From Janthinobacterium violaceinigrum (lineage in GTDB: Bacteria; Pseudomonadota; Gammaproteobacteria; Burkholderiales; Burkholderiaceae_D), in the NCBI RefSeq assembly GCF_009208555.1, contig NZ_WFLI01000010.1:62001-126000 (forward strand): a stretch of 64,000 nucleotides of DNA, read 5' to 3'. The notes under the pieces were generated by a model, which saw only the letters and a program-made list of their open reading frames with translations, had not been told where the DNA came from and did no database searches. Numbering within the stretch: the stretch's first letter is position 1; each line of letters starts with the position of its first letter. Made by a program: the position numbers and the translations under genes. This document shows positions 8,689 to 16,881 of this stretch, piece after piece.

Positions 8689-9824
8689 ACTGGAAACAGT
8701 TACAGCAACTGGTGCCACCAGCAGGGCAGTCGCCCGATTTCGAAGCCTGCCTGGCGGCCTTCCCGCAGCTGGAGCTGGCCAAGACGACGCCGCAAAACCC
8801 CGTCTACCACGCGGAAGGCGACGTGTGGACGCATACGATGATGGTGGTGGAATCCTTGCTGGCCATGCCCAGCTACCAGGCGGCCACGCGGGCGGAACAG
8901 GAAATCGTCTTCCTGGCGGCCTTGCTGCACGACGTGGCCAAGTGCAGCACCACGGTGATCGACCCCGTCACGGGCGCCATCGGCCAGCCGGGCCACTCGC
9001 GCAAGGGCGCCCTCGATGCGCGCATCGCCCTGTGGGACTATGCCGTGCCGTTTGCCGCGCGCGAAGAAATCTGCCGCCTGATCAATGTGCATCAGGTGCC
9101 GTTCTTTGCGCTGGAATCGTCGCGGCGTGGCGTGACGCCCGAGTTCACCGTGCGCGAGCTGTCGTGGCAGGTCGATATCCCCCTGCTGGCCATGCTGGCC
9201 GAGGCCGATATCCGCGGCAGGATCTGTCCCGATCCGCAGCGCATTTTAGATGCCATCGAGCTGTTCCGCGAACTGGCGCGCGAAGAGGGCTGCTACGGCC
9301 AGCGGCGCGCCTTTGTCGATGACCACACGCGCGTGAAATACTTTCGCGGCGCCGAGGCGCATCCCGACTACCCGCTGTTCCAGGAAGCGGGCTCGCACGT
9401 GATCGTCATGTCGGGCTTGCCCGCGTCGGGCAAGAATACATGGGTGGACAAGCACCATCCGCGCCTGCCCGTCGTCTCCTTCGACGATGCGCGCATCGCG
9501 CTGGGCTTGAAGCATGGCAAGAACGAGGGGCAGGTGGGCGACTATGCGGAAGAGCGGGCGCGCGAACTGCTGCGCAAGGGCGAACCGTTCGTGTGGAACG
9601 CCACGCATCTGTCCAAACTGATGCGCGAAAAGACGCTCAACCTGCTGTACAAATACCACGCGCAGGTGGAACTCGTGTACCTGGAGCAGCCGCGCAAGGA
9701 GCTGCTGCGGCGTAACGGCCAGCGCGACACTTCGCTCAGCAACAAGAAGCTGCAAGCGATGCTGTGGAACTGGGAAATCCCGCTGCCCATGGAAGCGCAT
9801 GCCGTGCGCTACTGCGTCGACTAG
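8685..9824 (+). CDS. HD-domain phosphohydrolase / polynucleotide kinase fusion
   Basis: A 379-residue two-domain protein. Residues about 40-190 form an HD domain (HTMMVVESLL, then LAALLHDVAK). Residues about 238-379 form a P-loop kinase of the T4 Pnkp/AAA_33 type with GLPASGKNTW at 244-253, VSFDDAR and WNATHLSK. The HD part may remove 2',3'-cyclic phosphate or 3'-phosphate, and the kinase would phosphorylate 5'-OH ends, preparing ends for the ligase gene it overlaps by 4 bases. Asn follows the P-loop Lys where Ser or Thr is usual, with Thr next. AAGGAG precedes the start. The domain calls are firm; the RNA-repair role is inferred from the pairing. Confidence 0.85.
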   Translation: MNWKQLQQLVPPAGQSPDFEACLAAFPQLELAKTTPQNPVYHAEGDVWTHTMMVVESLLAMPSYQAATRAEQEIVFLAALLHDVAKCSTTVIDPVTGAIGQPGHSRKGALDARIALWDYAVPFAAREEICRLINVHQVPFFALESSRRGVTPEFTVRELSWQVDIPLLAMLAEADIRGRICPDPQRILDAIELFRELAREEGCYGQRRAFVDDHTRVKYFRGAEAHPDYPLFQEAGSHVIVMSGLPASGKNTWVDKHHPRLPVVSFDDARIALGLKHGKNEGQVGDYAEERARELLRKGEPFVWNATHLSKLMREKTLNLLYKYHAQVELVYLEQPRKELLRRNGQRDTSLSNKKLQAMLWNWEIPLPMEAHAVRYCVD

Positions 9825-9834
9825 GTCTGCCGCC

Positions 9835-9860
9835 GTCAAGCGCCATCGAAAGCGCTTGAC
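9835..9860. repeat. Inverted repeat after the RNA-repair operon
   Basis: GTCAAGCGC (9835-9843) pairs with GCGCTTGAC (9852-9860) around 8 bases, 10 bp after the stop. No T-run follows, so it is a weak terminator candidate or an mRNA-stabilising hairpin. Confidence 0.4.
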
Positions 9861-10052
9861 CGGCCGGGCGCCACGCGCCATGCTGGGCGCATGATCATTG
9901 TTTTCCCTTCTTTCCTGTAAGCCTGCCGCAGCTTTGCCCCGCAAGGGGCGGGCCGCCGCATGGCCATCGCTGATCTCACCATCTCACCATTTCATCGTCG
10001 CGCGCTGCCGCTCCATCCGGGGTGCGCCTGCGCGCGCCACAAGGAAACGAAC

Positions 10053-10973
10053 ATGAAAACAATGCATCTCGCCGTCGCCGTCGCCGGCGCGTCCGGCCAG
10101 CTGGGCTCCCTCGTCGTCAATGAGCTTGCCAGCCAGTGTGCCGGCCATCCCGGCACGACGCTTGCGGCCATTACCCGCACGCCGGAGCGCCACGCCGCGT
10201 GGCAGGCGCAGGGCATCGACGTGCGCTGGGGCGACTTTGACCAGCCGCAGGGCCTGGCCGCGGCCTTCCACGGCGTCGGGCGCCTGCTGTTGATCAGCAC
10301 GAATGTCATCGACGGCACGGGCCGCCGCATTGCGCAGCACCAGCATGCCATCGAGGCGGCGCGCCAGGCGGGCGTGGTGCATATCGTCTACACCTCGTTC
10401 CTGCAGCCGGAGGATGGCAAGCGCTCGCTGCTGAACGACGACCACCGGGCCACGGAAGCGTTGCTGGCCGCCAGCGGCATCGCCCATACGATCTTGCGCA
10501 ATGCGTTTTACCAGGACTTGCTGCTGGCGGTGCTGGGCGCTGCCGCCGTCGACGGCCAGTTGCGCACGGCGATGGGAGCAGGCCATGTGTCGTACGTGGC
10601 GCGCGAGGATTGTGCGCATGCGGCCGCCGCTGCCCTGGCCGATGGCTATTCCGGCAACCGTATCCTGGACATCACGGGACCCGCTTCCCTCGATGCGCCG
10701 GCGCTGGCCGCCATCGCCGCCCGGCTGTTCGGCAAGCCTGTCGAGGTCGTGCACCTCGACATGGACGCGCGCGCACGCCATTTCATCACGTCCGGCATGC
10801 CGGCGCCGATGGCACAGATGCTGGCGGGTATCGAGCGCTGGCTGGCCACCGATGCCATGCACATCGTCAGCGATGACTATCGCGTGCTGACGGGCCGGCA
10901 GGCGTCGCCCGTGCCAGCGTTTTTGCATGCGCATCGCCAGCAGTTGCTGGCACCGGCGCTGCCGCCGGCATAG
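10053..10973 (+). CDS. NAD(P)-binding NmrA-family oxidoreductase
   Basis: A 306-residue atypical short-chain dehydrogenase of the NmrA/QorB type. The N-terminal Rossmann motif is AVAGASGQLGS (GxxGxxG), followed by ITRTPER, WGDFDQPQGL, VYTSFLQP and LRNAFYQDLL. Relatives include NADPH-dependent quinone reductases and redox-sensing regulators, so the substrate is open. The ATG at 10053 is preferred to the in-frame start at 9960 because AAGGAAACG lies just upstream and the Rossmann strand begins at once. It converges with the CobT-like gene, with 3 bp between their ends. No evident tie to the sulfonate genes. Confidence 0.85.
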   Translation: MKTMHLAVAVAGASGQLGSLVVNELASQCAGHPGTTLAAITRTPERHAAWQAQGIDVRWGDFDQPQGLAAAFHGVGRLLLISTNVIDGTGRRIAQHQHAIEAARQAGVVHIVYTSFLQPEDGKRSLLNDDHRATEALLAASGIAHTILRNAFYQDLLLAVLGAAAVDGQLRTAMGAGHVSYVAREDCAHAAAAALADGYSGNRILDITGPASLDAPALAAIAARLFGKPVEVVHLDMDARARHFITSGMPAPMAQMLAGIERWLATDAMHIVSDDYRVLTGRQASPVPAFLHAHRQQLLAPALPPA

Positions 10974-10976
10974 CGG

Positions 10977-12707
10977 CTATCGTTTTCGCCCGCCAATCAG
11001 CTGGGCGATCTCGCTGAACAGCTCATTGTTCAGCGAGGCGGGCAGGGTGGTGGCCAGGCTGCGGCTGTAGTAGGCGCCCAGCTCCAGGCCCAGTCCCAGC
11101 CCGCAGATTTCCACGGCGCCCTGTGCCTCGCGGCGCGCCACCACTTGTTTCAGATGTTGCGCCAGGTAAAACTCGTCGTTGGCCAGGTTCGTGGCTGTAT
11201 CCATCGGGCAACCGTCGGACACGACGAGCAGGATGCGCCGCCGCTCGGGCCGCGCCAGCATGCGCGCACACGCCCAGTCCACGGCTTCGCCATCGACGCC
11301 TTCGCGGTACAGGTCTGCTTTCAGCAGGGCCGCGATGTCGGGGCGTGCGCGGCGCCAGCTGGTCTCGCCATCCTTGAAGACCATGTGCACGAGCTCGTTC
11401 AAGCGGCCCGGCTGGGCGGGCGAGCGGGCGCGCATCCAGTCGCGTTTGACTCTTCCCCCGTTCCACGCGCCCGTCGTAAAACCCAGCAACTCCGTGGCGA
11501 TGCCCGCCTGGTCCAGCGCGCGCAATAGAATGTCGAGTAGCACGGCCACGGAGTCCGCATGCGTTTTCATGGAACCGGAGCAATCGACGAGAAAGGTGAC
11601 GAGGCAATCGGCCTGCGGCAGGAATTGTTCCTTGCGAAACAGCCGGCGTTCTGACGGCGAGCTGATCAGCTGCGCCAGACGCCGGCCATCGATATAGCCT
11701 TCCTCTTCGCCGAACGACCAGCCATCGCGCCGGGGCACGGCCAGCAGCTGGCTGAAACGCCGCGCCAGGCGGGCCGTGTTGATGCCCAGGCTGGCGATGC
11801 GCGCATCCATGCGTTCGCGGTACTCGAGCAGCAGGGCGCGGCGCACCAGTTCGCCCGCTTGTTCTTCGCGGTCATACGCCGTGGAATACGCTTTGTAGGC
11901 GCCATCGCTGTCGCGCATGGCGCGGCTGTCGCCCAGCGGGGCCGCATCGGGAATGTGGTCGTTGTCGCTATCGAAATCGAGCAGCAGCTTGAAGGCCGCC
12001 TGTGCCTTGGCGTCGCCCGCTTCGTCCTGCTGGCCATCGCGCGCCGCCTGTGCCTCTTGCAGCATGGCGTCGACGGCATGGGCGATGGCCAGAGAGTGGC
12101 GCGCAAAGGCCGCCTGGTCCATGCGGTGGCGGCGCAATCCCGCCAGGTCGCCGCTCAATGCGGAGGAAACGGACCAGCGCGTCGCTTCGATGAAATCTTC
12201 CGTCTTTTCCAGCACGGGCCGGGCCGTCAAACGCGACCAGCACATCTGGAACACCGTGTACAGCAGCAAGCCCGACGCGCCTTCGGCCAGGCCGGAATCG
12301 TAGAACGCGTGCGACCAAGCCGTGAAACGGTGGCGCAGGTTGCCGATCACGCCCGCGTGCTGCTCGGGCGCCAGGGTTTCCACCCTCAACTGTTCCAGCA
12401 ATTCGAAGACGAGGCGCGCCACCGGTGCCAAAGGACACAGCGACTTGTGCAAGGCCGCATCCGTATGCAGCAAACGCAGGGCCACGCTGTCGGCCGCGCC
12501 CCGCAGCGACGGCAGGTCCTGCAGGGCCGCATCGGCTTGCAGATGGGCAGCGTGGATGGGCAGGGGGCGGTGGCCGTCGTGCAGGCGCCGGCCCCGGTAG
12601 CGGATGGCGGCAACGCCGCTCAGTGCGCGGATGGCGCCCGCGCACAGCTCGTCCGTTTCCTGCTGTTCGCGCGTGTAGGGGGCAGGCGCCGTCGCTTCCG
12701 TGCTCAT
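10977..12707 (-). CDS. cobT: CobT-like VWA-domain protein
   Basis: A 576-residue protein related to the CobT subunit of aerobic cobaltochelatase. It has a C-terminal von Willebrand A domain with a MIDAS motif, LVDCSGSMKTH, near residue 375, then GFTTGAWNGG and VVSDGCPMD. An acidic stretch with LLDFDSDNDHIPDA lies near residue 240. CobT partners the AAA+ protein CobS, whose gene lies directly upstream and overlaps by 4 bases. No cobN or other cobalamin gene is present. Pairs of MoxR-type AAA+ and VWA proteins (CbbQ/CbbO, NorQ/NorD) activate metal or cofactor enzymes, so a maturation role in sulfonate catabolism is possible but unproven. Confidence 0.85.
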   Translation of the reverse strand: MSTEATAPAPYTREQQETDELCAGAIRALSGVAAIRYRGRRLHDGHRPLPIHAAHLQADAALQDLPSLRGAADSVALRLLHTDAALHKSLCPLAPVARLVFELLEQLRVETLAPEQHAGVIGNLRHRFTAWSHAFYDSGLAEGASGLLLYTVFQMCWSRLTARPVLEKTEDFIEATRWSVSSALSGDLAGLRRHRMDQAAFARHSLAIAHAVDAMLQEAQAARDGQQDEAGDAKAQAAFKLLLDFDSDNDHIPDAAPLGDSRAMRDSDGAYKAYSTAYDREEQAGELVRRALLLEYRERMDARIASLGINTARLARRFSQLLAVPRRDGWSFGEEEGYIDGRRLAQLISSPSERRLFRKEQFLPQADCLVTFLVDCSGSMKTHADSVAVLLDILLRALDQAGIATELLGFTTGAWNGGRVKRDWMRARSPAQPGRLNELVHMVFKDGETSWRRARPDIAALLKADLYREGVDGEAVDWACARMLARPERRRILLVVSDGCPMDTATNLANDEFYLAQHLKQVVARREAQGAVEICGLGLGLELGAYYSRSLATTLPASLNNELFSEIAQLIGGRKR

Positions 12708-13678
12708 GCCTGGCTCGCCAGCAATTCCTCATTGAAACAGCGCTGGTAATACTCGGCCACCATGGGGCGCTCGGCCTCGTCGCATTTGTTGAGGAAGGAC
12801 AGGCGGAAGGCCAGCGCCGGGTCGCGGAAGATCTGGCAGTTTTCCGCCCACGTGATGACGGTCCGTGGCGACATCAGGCAGGCCAGGTCGCCCGCCGCAT
12901 AGCCGTGGCGCGTGAGGCTGGCCACGGCCACCATGGCGGCGGCCAGCTGGCGGCCCGCCTCGTCGTTCATGGCGGGAACCCTGGCCAGCACGATTGCCGC
13001 TTCTTCCGCCTGCGGCAGATAGTTCAAGGTGGCAACGATATTCCAGCGGTCGATCTGCGCGTGATTGAGCACTTGCGTGCCGTGGTACATGCCGTTCAGG
13101 TTACCCAATCCTACCGTATTCGAGGTGGCGAACAAACGGAAGTGGGGATGCGGCGTGATGACCCGGTTCTGGTCGAGCAGGGTGAACTTGCCGTCGCGCT
13201 CGAGGATGCGCTGGATGACGAACATCACGTCGGGGCGGCCCGCGTCGTACTCGTCGAAGATCAGGGCCACGGGGCGCTGCAGGGACCAGGGCACGATGCC
13301 TTCCTGGAATTCCGTCACCTGCTGCTGTTCGCGCAGCACGATGGCGTCCTTGCCGACCAGGTCCAGGCGGCTGATGTGGCCATCGAGGTTGACGCGCACG
13401 CAGGGCCAGTTCAGGCGGGCCGCCACCTGCTCGATATGCGTGGACTTGCCCGTGCCGTGCAAGCCTTGCACCATCACGCGGCGGTTGTGGGTGAAGCCGG
13501 CCAGGATCGCCAGGGTCACGTCCCGGTTGAAGCGGTAGGCGGGGTCGATGTCGGGCACGTGCGGATCGCGCTCCGTGAAGACGGGCACGAGCAGGTCGCT
13601 GTCGATATGGAACAGGCTGCGCACGGACTGCAAGGTTTGCGCCGCTGCGGCGGGGGGATGTTGGCGTGAATCTGGCAC
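12704..13678 (-). CDS. cobS: CobS-like AAA+ ATPase (MoxR group)
   Basis: A 324-residue AAA+ ATPase of the CobS type. Walker A is GLHGTGKST near residue 94, Walker B is ALIFDEYDAG, sensor 1 is LFATSNT, and the N-terminus carries the CobS-like region VPDIDPAYRFNRDV. In cobaltochelatase CobS forms a hexameric ring with CobT that drives CobN. GTG is the start, with AGGAG 8 bases upstream. It lies 38 bp after the IclR gene and overlaps cobT by 4 bases, so the three probably form one operon. Placement between two xsc genes suggests a substrate other than CobN. Confidence 0.88.
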   Translation of the reverse strand: MPDSRQHPPAAAAQTLQSVRSLFHIDSDLLVPVFTERDPHVPDIDPAYRFNRDVTLAILAGFTHNRRVMVQGLHGTGKSTHIEQVAARLNWPCVRVNLDGHISRLDLVGKDAIVLREQQQVTEFQEGIVPWSLQRPVALIFDEYDAGRPDVMFVIQRILERDGKFTLLDQNRVITPHPHFRLFATSNTVGLGNLNGMYHGTQVLNHAQIDRWNIVATLNYLPQAEEAAIVLARVPAMNDEAGRQLAAAMVAVASLTRHGYAAGDLACLMSPRTVITWAENCQIFRDPALAFRLSFLNKCDEAERPMVAEYYQRCFNEELLASQA

Positions 13679-13716
13679 CTTGTTCTCCTGTGAAACCGCA
13701 GCGGGGCGCTACGGGG

Positions 13717-14559
13717 TTATGAATTACCTGCCTGTAATGCGTCGTCGTCCCCGCCTGTCGTCGGCATGGTTTCCGATTCGATGGCGGCCAGGGCTTGCGC
13801 GGCGCGTTGCAATGCTGGCAAGAAATGTAAAGCCTTGTCGTGCGTCAAACGGATGATGGGCGCCTGGATGGCCACGGCCAGGTTTGAGCGGCCATTCGGG
13901 TTCGGCACCAGCACGGCCACGCAGAGCAGGCCGGGCAGGAATTCCTCGTCGTCCAGCGCATAACCGTTGCGGCGCACCAGTTCCAGTTCGCGCTCGAGCT
14001 TGACGGGGTCCGTTTCCGTCTTGTCCGTAAAGCGCGTCAATTCCATGTGGCCCAGCAGGCGGCGCCGTTGCACGGGCGTCATCTGTGCCAGGAACAGCTT
14101 GCCGCTGGACGAGCAGTGGGCCGGTACGCGCGAACCCGGATGCAGGTAGAAGCGCAGCGGCGCCGCCGTTTCCACCCGGTCCAGGTACACCACTTCGCTG
14201 CCGCTGAAGGCCGTCAGGTTGCAGCTTTCGCCCACTTCCTCGACCAGCTGGCGCAAGACCATGCGGCGGGCGCCATGGAACGTGTTGTTAATCAGCAGGT
14301 TCGACGCCAGGCGGCGCAGGCGCACGCCCGTGCTGTAGTGGCGGCCATCGCTTTCGCGCTGCAGCACGCCCACGCTTTCCAGCTGTTGCAGCATGCGGTG
14401 CAGGGTGGGTTTCGGTAATCCTGTTTCTTCCACCAGCGCTTGCAGCGACAGCAACTGGTCTTTTTCGGCAATCACTTCCAGCAAGGCAAACAAACGCATC
14501 GTGGGCGTGTCGCCTTCCAGTTTTTCCGGCTCAAGTTTTGGGGATGAAATCATGTCCAT
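13717..14559 (-). CDS. IclR-family transcriptional regulator
   Basis: A 280-residue regulator with an N-terminal winged helix (about residues 20-85, including LVEETGLPKPTLHRMLQQLESVGVL split over helix and wing) and a C-terminal IclR effector domain (SCNLTAFSGSEVVYLDRV, PAHCSSSGKLFLA, RRNGYALDDEEFLPG, CVAVLVPN). It is divergent from the second xsc gene and precedes the CobS/CobT-like genes. Three palindromes before xsc, xsc and tauX match the size of IclR-family operators, so it is the probable taurine or sulfoacetaldehyde sensor of the island. That assignment is inference; known TauR regulators in other bacteria are of the MocR/GntR type. Confidence 0.9.
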   Translation of the reverse strand: MDMISSPKLEPEKLEGDTPTMRLFALLEVIAEKDQLLSLQALVEETGLPKPTLHRMLQQLESVGVLQRESDGRHYSTGVRLRRLASNLLINNTFHGARRMVLRQLVEEVGESCNLTAFSGSEVVYLDRVETAAPLRFYLHPGSRVPAHCSSSGKLFLAQMTPVQRRRLLGHMELTRFTDKTETDPVKLERELELVRRNGYALDDEEFLPGLLCVAVLVPNPNGRSNLAVAIQAPIIRLTHDKALHFLPALQRAAQALAAIESETMPTTGGDDDALQAGNS

Positions 14560-14618
14560 GGTGGCCTCGGTTGGGTAGCTCTGAGTGTGACGTCAGCTTA
14601 TTTCATTTTCGAACTCAA

Positions 14619-14624
14619 ATTGTA
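14619..14624 (-). promoter_or_regulatory. Candidate -10 box of the IclR operon
   Basis: On the minus strand TACAAT lies about 60 bases upstream of the regulator start. No good -35 box is seen at 17 bases, which would fit a weak or activated promoter. Confidence 0.3.
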
Positions 14625-14644
14625 CCGTTTCCTTGAAAATCTGT

Positions 14645-14673
14645 TTGACTTTTGATTGCTGAACGCTTAAATT
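14645..14673 (+). promoter_or_regulatory. Sigma70 promoter of the second xsc gene
   Basis: TTGACT at 14645-14650, a 17-base spacer and TAAATT at 14668-14673, matching the first xsc and tauX promoters in boxes and spacing. Confidence 0.72.
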
Positions 14674-14691
14674 GAATTGTATATCAAATTT

Positions 14692-14708
14692 CGGAACAAA
14701 ATATACCG
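14692..14708. promoter_or_regulatory. Candidate IclR-family operator before xsc (copy 2)
   Basis: The palindrome CGGAACAAAATATACCG is identical to the one at 2116-2132 and lies 19 bp after the -10 box. It is in the gap shared with the divergent IclR gene, so it could also serve autoregulation. Confidence 0.6.
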
Positions 14709-14757
14709 ATTTTTAATAAATTCGTTGCAGTTCATCACCACAGACCAGGAGACACCC

Positions 14758-16584
14758 ATGAATGACATGACAGAACAAAAAGCCGCCGCCGCAGCCGCTA
14801 CCGCAGCAACCCCCACAGGCCCGCAAAAGATGACGCCTTCCGAAGCGTTCGTGGAAACCCTGGCCGCCAATGGCGTGACCGACATGTTCGGCATCATGGG
14901 CTCGGCCTTCATGGACCCGATGGATATCTTTGCCCCCGCCGGCATCCGCCTGATTCCCGTCGTGCACGAGCAGGGCGCCGGCCACATGGCCGACGGCTAT
15001 GCCCGCGTCTCGGGCCGCCATGGCGTGGTCATCGGCCAGAACGGTCCCGGCATCAGCAATTGCGTCACGGCCATCGCCGCCGCCTACTGGGCGCACACCC
15101 CCGTCGTGATCATCACGCCCGAGACGGGCACGATGAGCATGGGCCTGGGCGGCTTCCAGGAAGCGAACCAGCTGCCCATGTTCGAGGAATTCACCAAGTA
15201 CCAGGGCCACGTGACCAATCCGGCCCGCATGGCGGAATTTACGGGCCGCTGTTTTGACCGCGCCATGTCGGAAATGGGCCCGACGCAGCTGAACATCCCG
15301 CGCGACTATTTCTATGGCGAAATCAAGGCCGAGATCCCGAAACCGAACCGCCTGGACCGCGGCGCGGGCGGCGAGCAAAGCCTCGACGATGCGGCGGAAT
15401 TGCTGGCGCAGGCCAAGTTCCCTGTGATTATCTCGGGCGGCGGCGTCGTCATGGGCGAAGCCATCGAAGAATGCAAGGCGCTGGCCGAACGCCTCGGTGC
15501 CCCAGTCGTCAACAGCTATCTGCACAATGATTCGTTCCCCGCCAGCCACCCGCTGTGGTGTGGCCCGCTGGGCTATCAAGGTTCGAAGGCGGCGATGAAA
15601 CTGATCGCGCAGGCCGACGTCGTCGTGGCCCTCGGTTCGCGCCTGGGGCCGTTCGGCACCCTGCCGCAGCACGGCATGGATTACTGGCCGAAAAACGCCA
15701 AGATCATCCAGATCGACGCGGACAACAAGATGCTGGGTCTGGTGAAAAAGATTTCGGTGGGCATCTGCGGCGACGCCAAGGCGGCCGCCAAGGCCATCCT
15801 GTCCCGCCTCGATGGCAAGAAGCTCGATTGCGACGCCACGCGCGAAGAACGCTACGCCACCGTGCAAGCGGAAAAGGCCGCGTGGGAAGAGGAATTGACG
15901 AACTGGACGCACGAAAAAGATGCGTACAGCCTGGACATGATCGAAGAGCAGAAGAAAGAGCCGGGCAACTACCTGCACCCGCGCCAGGTCTTGCGCGAGC
16001 TGGAAAAAGCCATGCCGGAAGACGTGATGGTGTCGACCGATATCGGCAACATCAACTCGGTGGCCAATAGCTATCTGCGCTTTGAAAAGCCGCGCAGCTT
16101 CTTTGCGGCGATGAGCTTTGGCAACTGCGGCTATGCGTTCCCGACCATCATCGGCGCCAAGGTGGCAGCACCGCACCGTCCGGCCGTATCGTATGCGGGC
16201 GACGGCGCCTGGGGCATGAGCTTGATGGAAACCATGACCTGCGTGCGCCACAACATTCCCGTCACGGCCGTGGTGTTCCACAACCGCCAGTGGGGCGCGG
16301 AAAAGAAAAACCAGGTGGATTTTTACAACCGCCGCTTCGTCGCCGGTGAACTCGACAACCAGAGCTTTGCGGAAATCGCGCGGGCCATGGGCGCCGAAGG
16401 CATCACGGTCGACAAGCTGGAAGACGTGGGCCCGGCCCTGAAGAAGGCGATCGACATGCAGATGAATGAAGGCAAGACCACCATCATTGAAATCATGTGC
16501 ACGCGCGAGCTGGGCGACCCGTTCCGCCGCGATGCGCTGAGCAAGCCGATCCGTCACCTGGACAAGTACAAAGACTACGTCTAA
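14758..16584 (+). CDS. xsc: Sulfoacetaldehyde acetyltransferase Xsc, copy 2
   Basis: A 608-residue second Xsc with the same ThDP-enzyme domains and motifs as the gene at 2164-3978: the catalytic-glutamate segment VVHEQGAGH and the ThDP/metal motif GDGAWGMS. After a divergent Ala-rich N-terminus of about 22 residues, the rest is near-identical in protein but shows many synonymous third-base changes. The ATG at 14758 follows CAGGAG; the longer reading from 14677 would run through the operator. It is divergent from the IclR gene. No pta follows, so its acetyl phosphate would be handled by the Pta encoded after copy 1. Confidence 0.96.
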   Translation: MNDMTEQKAAAAAATAATPTGPQKMTPSEAFVETLAANGVTDMFGIMGSAFMDPMDIFAPAGIRLIPVVHEQGAGHMADGYARVSGRHGVVIGQNGPGISNCVTAIAAAYWAHTPVVIITPETGTMSMGLGGFQEANQLPMFEEFTKYQGHVTNPARMAEFTGRCFDRAMSEMGPTQLNIPRDYFYGEIKAEIPKPNRLDRGAGGEQSLDDAAELLAQAKFPVIISGGGVVMGEAIEECKALAERLGAPVVNSYLHNDSFPASHPLWCGPLGYQGSKAAMKLIAQADVVVALGSRLGPFGTLPQHGMDYWPKNAKIIQIDADNKMLGLVKKISVGICGDAKAAAKAILSRLDGKKLDCDATREERYATVQAEKAAWEEELTNWTHEKDAYSLDMIEEQKKEPGNYLHPRQVLRELEKAMPEDVMVSTDIGNINSVANSYLRFEKPRSFFAAMSFGNCGYAFPTIIGAKVAAPHRPAVSYAGDGAWGMSLMETMTCVRHNIPVTAVVFHNRQWGAEKKNQVDFYNRRFVAGELDNQSFAEIARAMGAEGITVDKLEDVGPALKKAIDMQMNEGKTTIIEIMCTRELGDPFRRDALSKPIRHLDKYKDYV

Positions 16585-16603
16585 GTATCCCCAAAGCGGG
16601 GAC

Positions 16604-16655
16604 TGGGGTCGGTCGCTTTGCGATCGGCATGCCTCCCACTGGGAGGCATGCCCCC
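16604..16655. repeat. Dispersed palindromic repeat, family C, copy 1
   Basis: TGGGGTCGGTCGCTT, then GCGATCGG and an inner palindrome (GCATGCCTCCC, actgg, GAGGCATGC), ending in CCCC. A second copy with the same outline and compensating inner changes lies at 53924-53974. It sits just after the second xsc and may also act as its terminator. Confidence 0.6.
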
Positions 16656-16794
16656 TGCAAGGTCTGACCCAGGCATTTGGCGCCAGCCCGGCGTCATCCG
16701 GCACTGCACTGTGACGAAATTCTCACACATTGTCACTTCAGTATCGCAATTTCAATAAAGAATACAAAGCGTCCCGGTATTTGGATTATTTGAT

Positions 16795-16823
16795 TTGACA
16801 AGCACCCGCATTAGGCTTAAATT
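16795..16823 (+). promoter_or_regulatory. Sigma70 promoter of the tauXY operon
   Basis: TTGACA at 16795-16800, a 17-base spacer and TAAATT at 16818-16823, the same layout as both xsc promoters. Confidence 0.72.
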
Positions 16824-16842
16824 CAATAAAAATACTAAAAAA

Positions 16843-16859
16843 CGGAACGAAAAGTACCA
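16843..16859. promoter_or_regulatory. Candidate IclR-family operator before tauX
   Basis: CGGAACGAAAAGTACCA is a variant of the xsc palindrome with half-sites CGGAAC and TGGTAC around 5 bp, 20 bp after the -10 box and just before the ribosome site. Confidence 0.55.
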
Positions 16860-16881
16860 AATTTGACTTACGGAGACAAAA

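Noticed and set aside
10977..13678. Cobalamin biosynthesis locus
   Set aside because: Only CobS/CobT-like genes are present. There is no cobN or other corrin gene, and the context is sulfonate catabolism.
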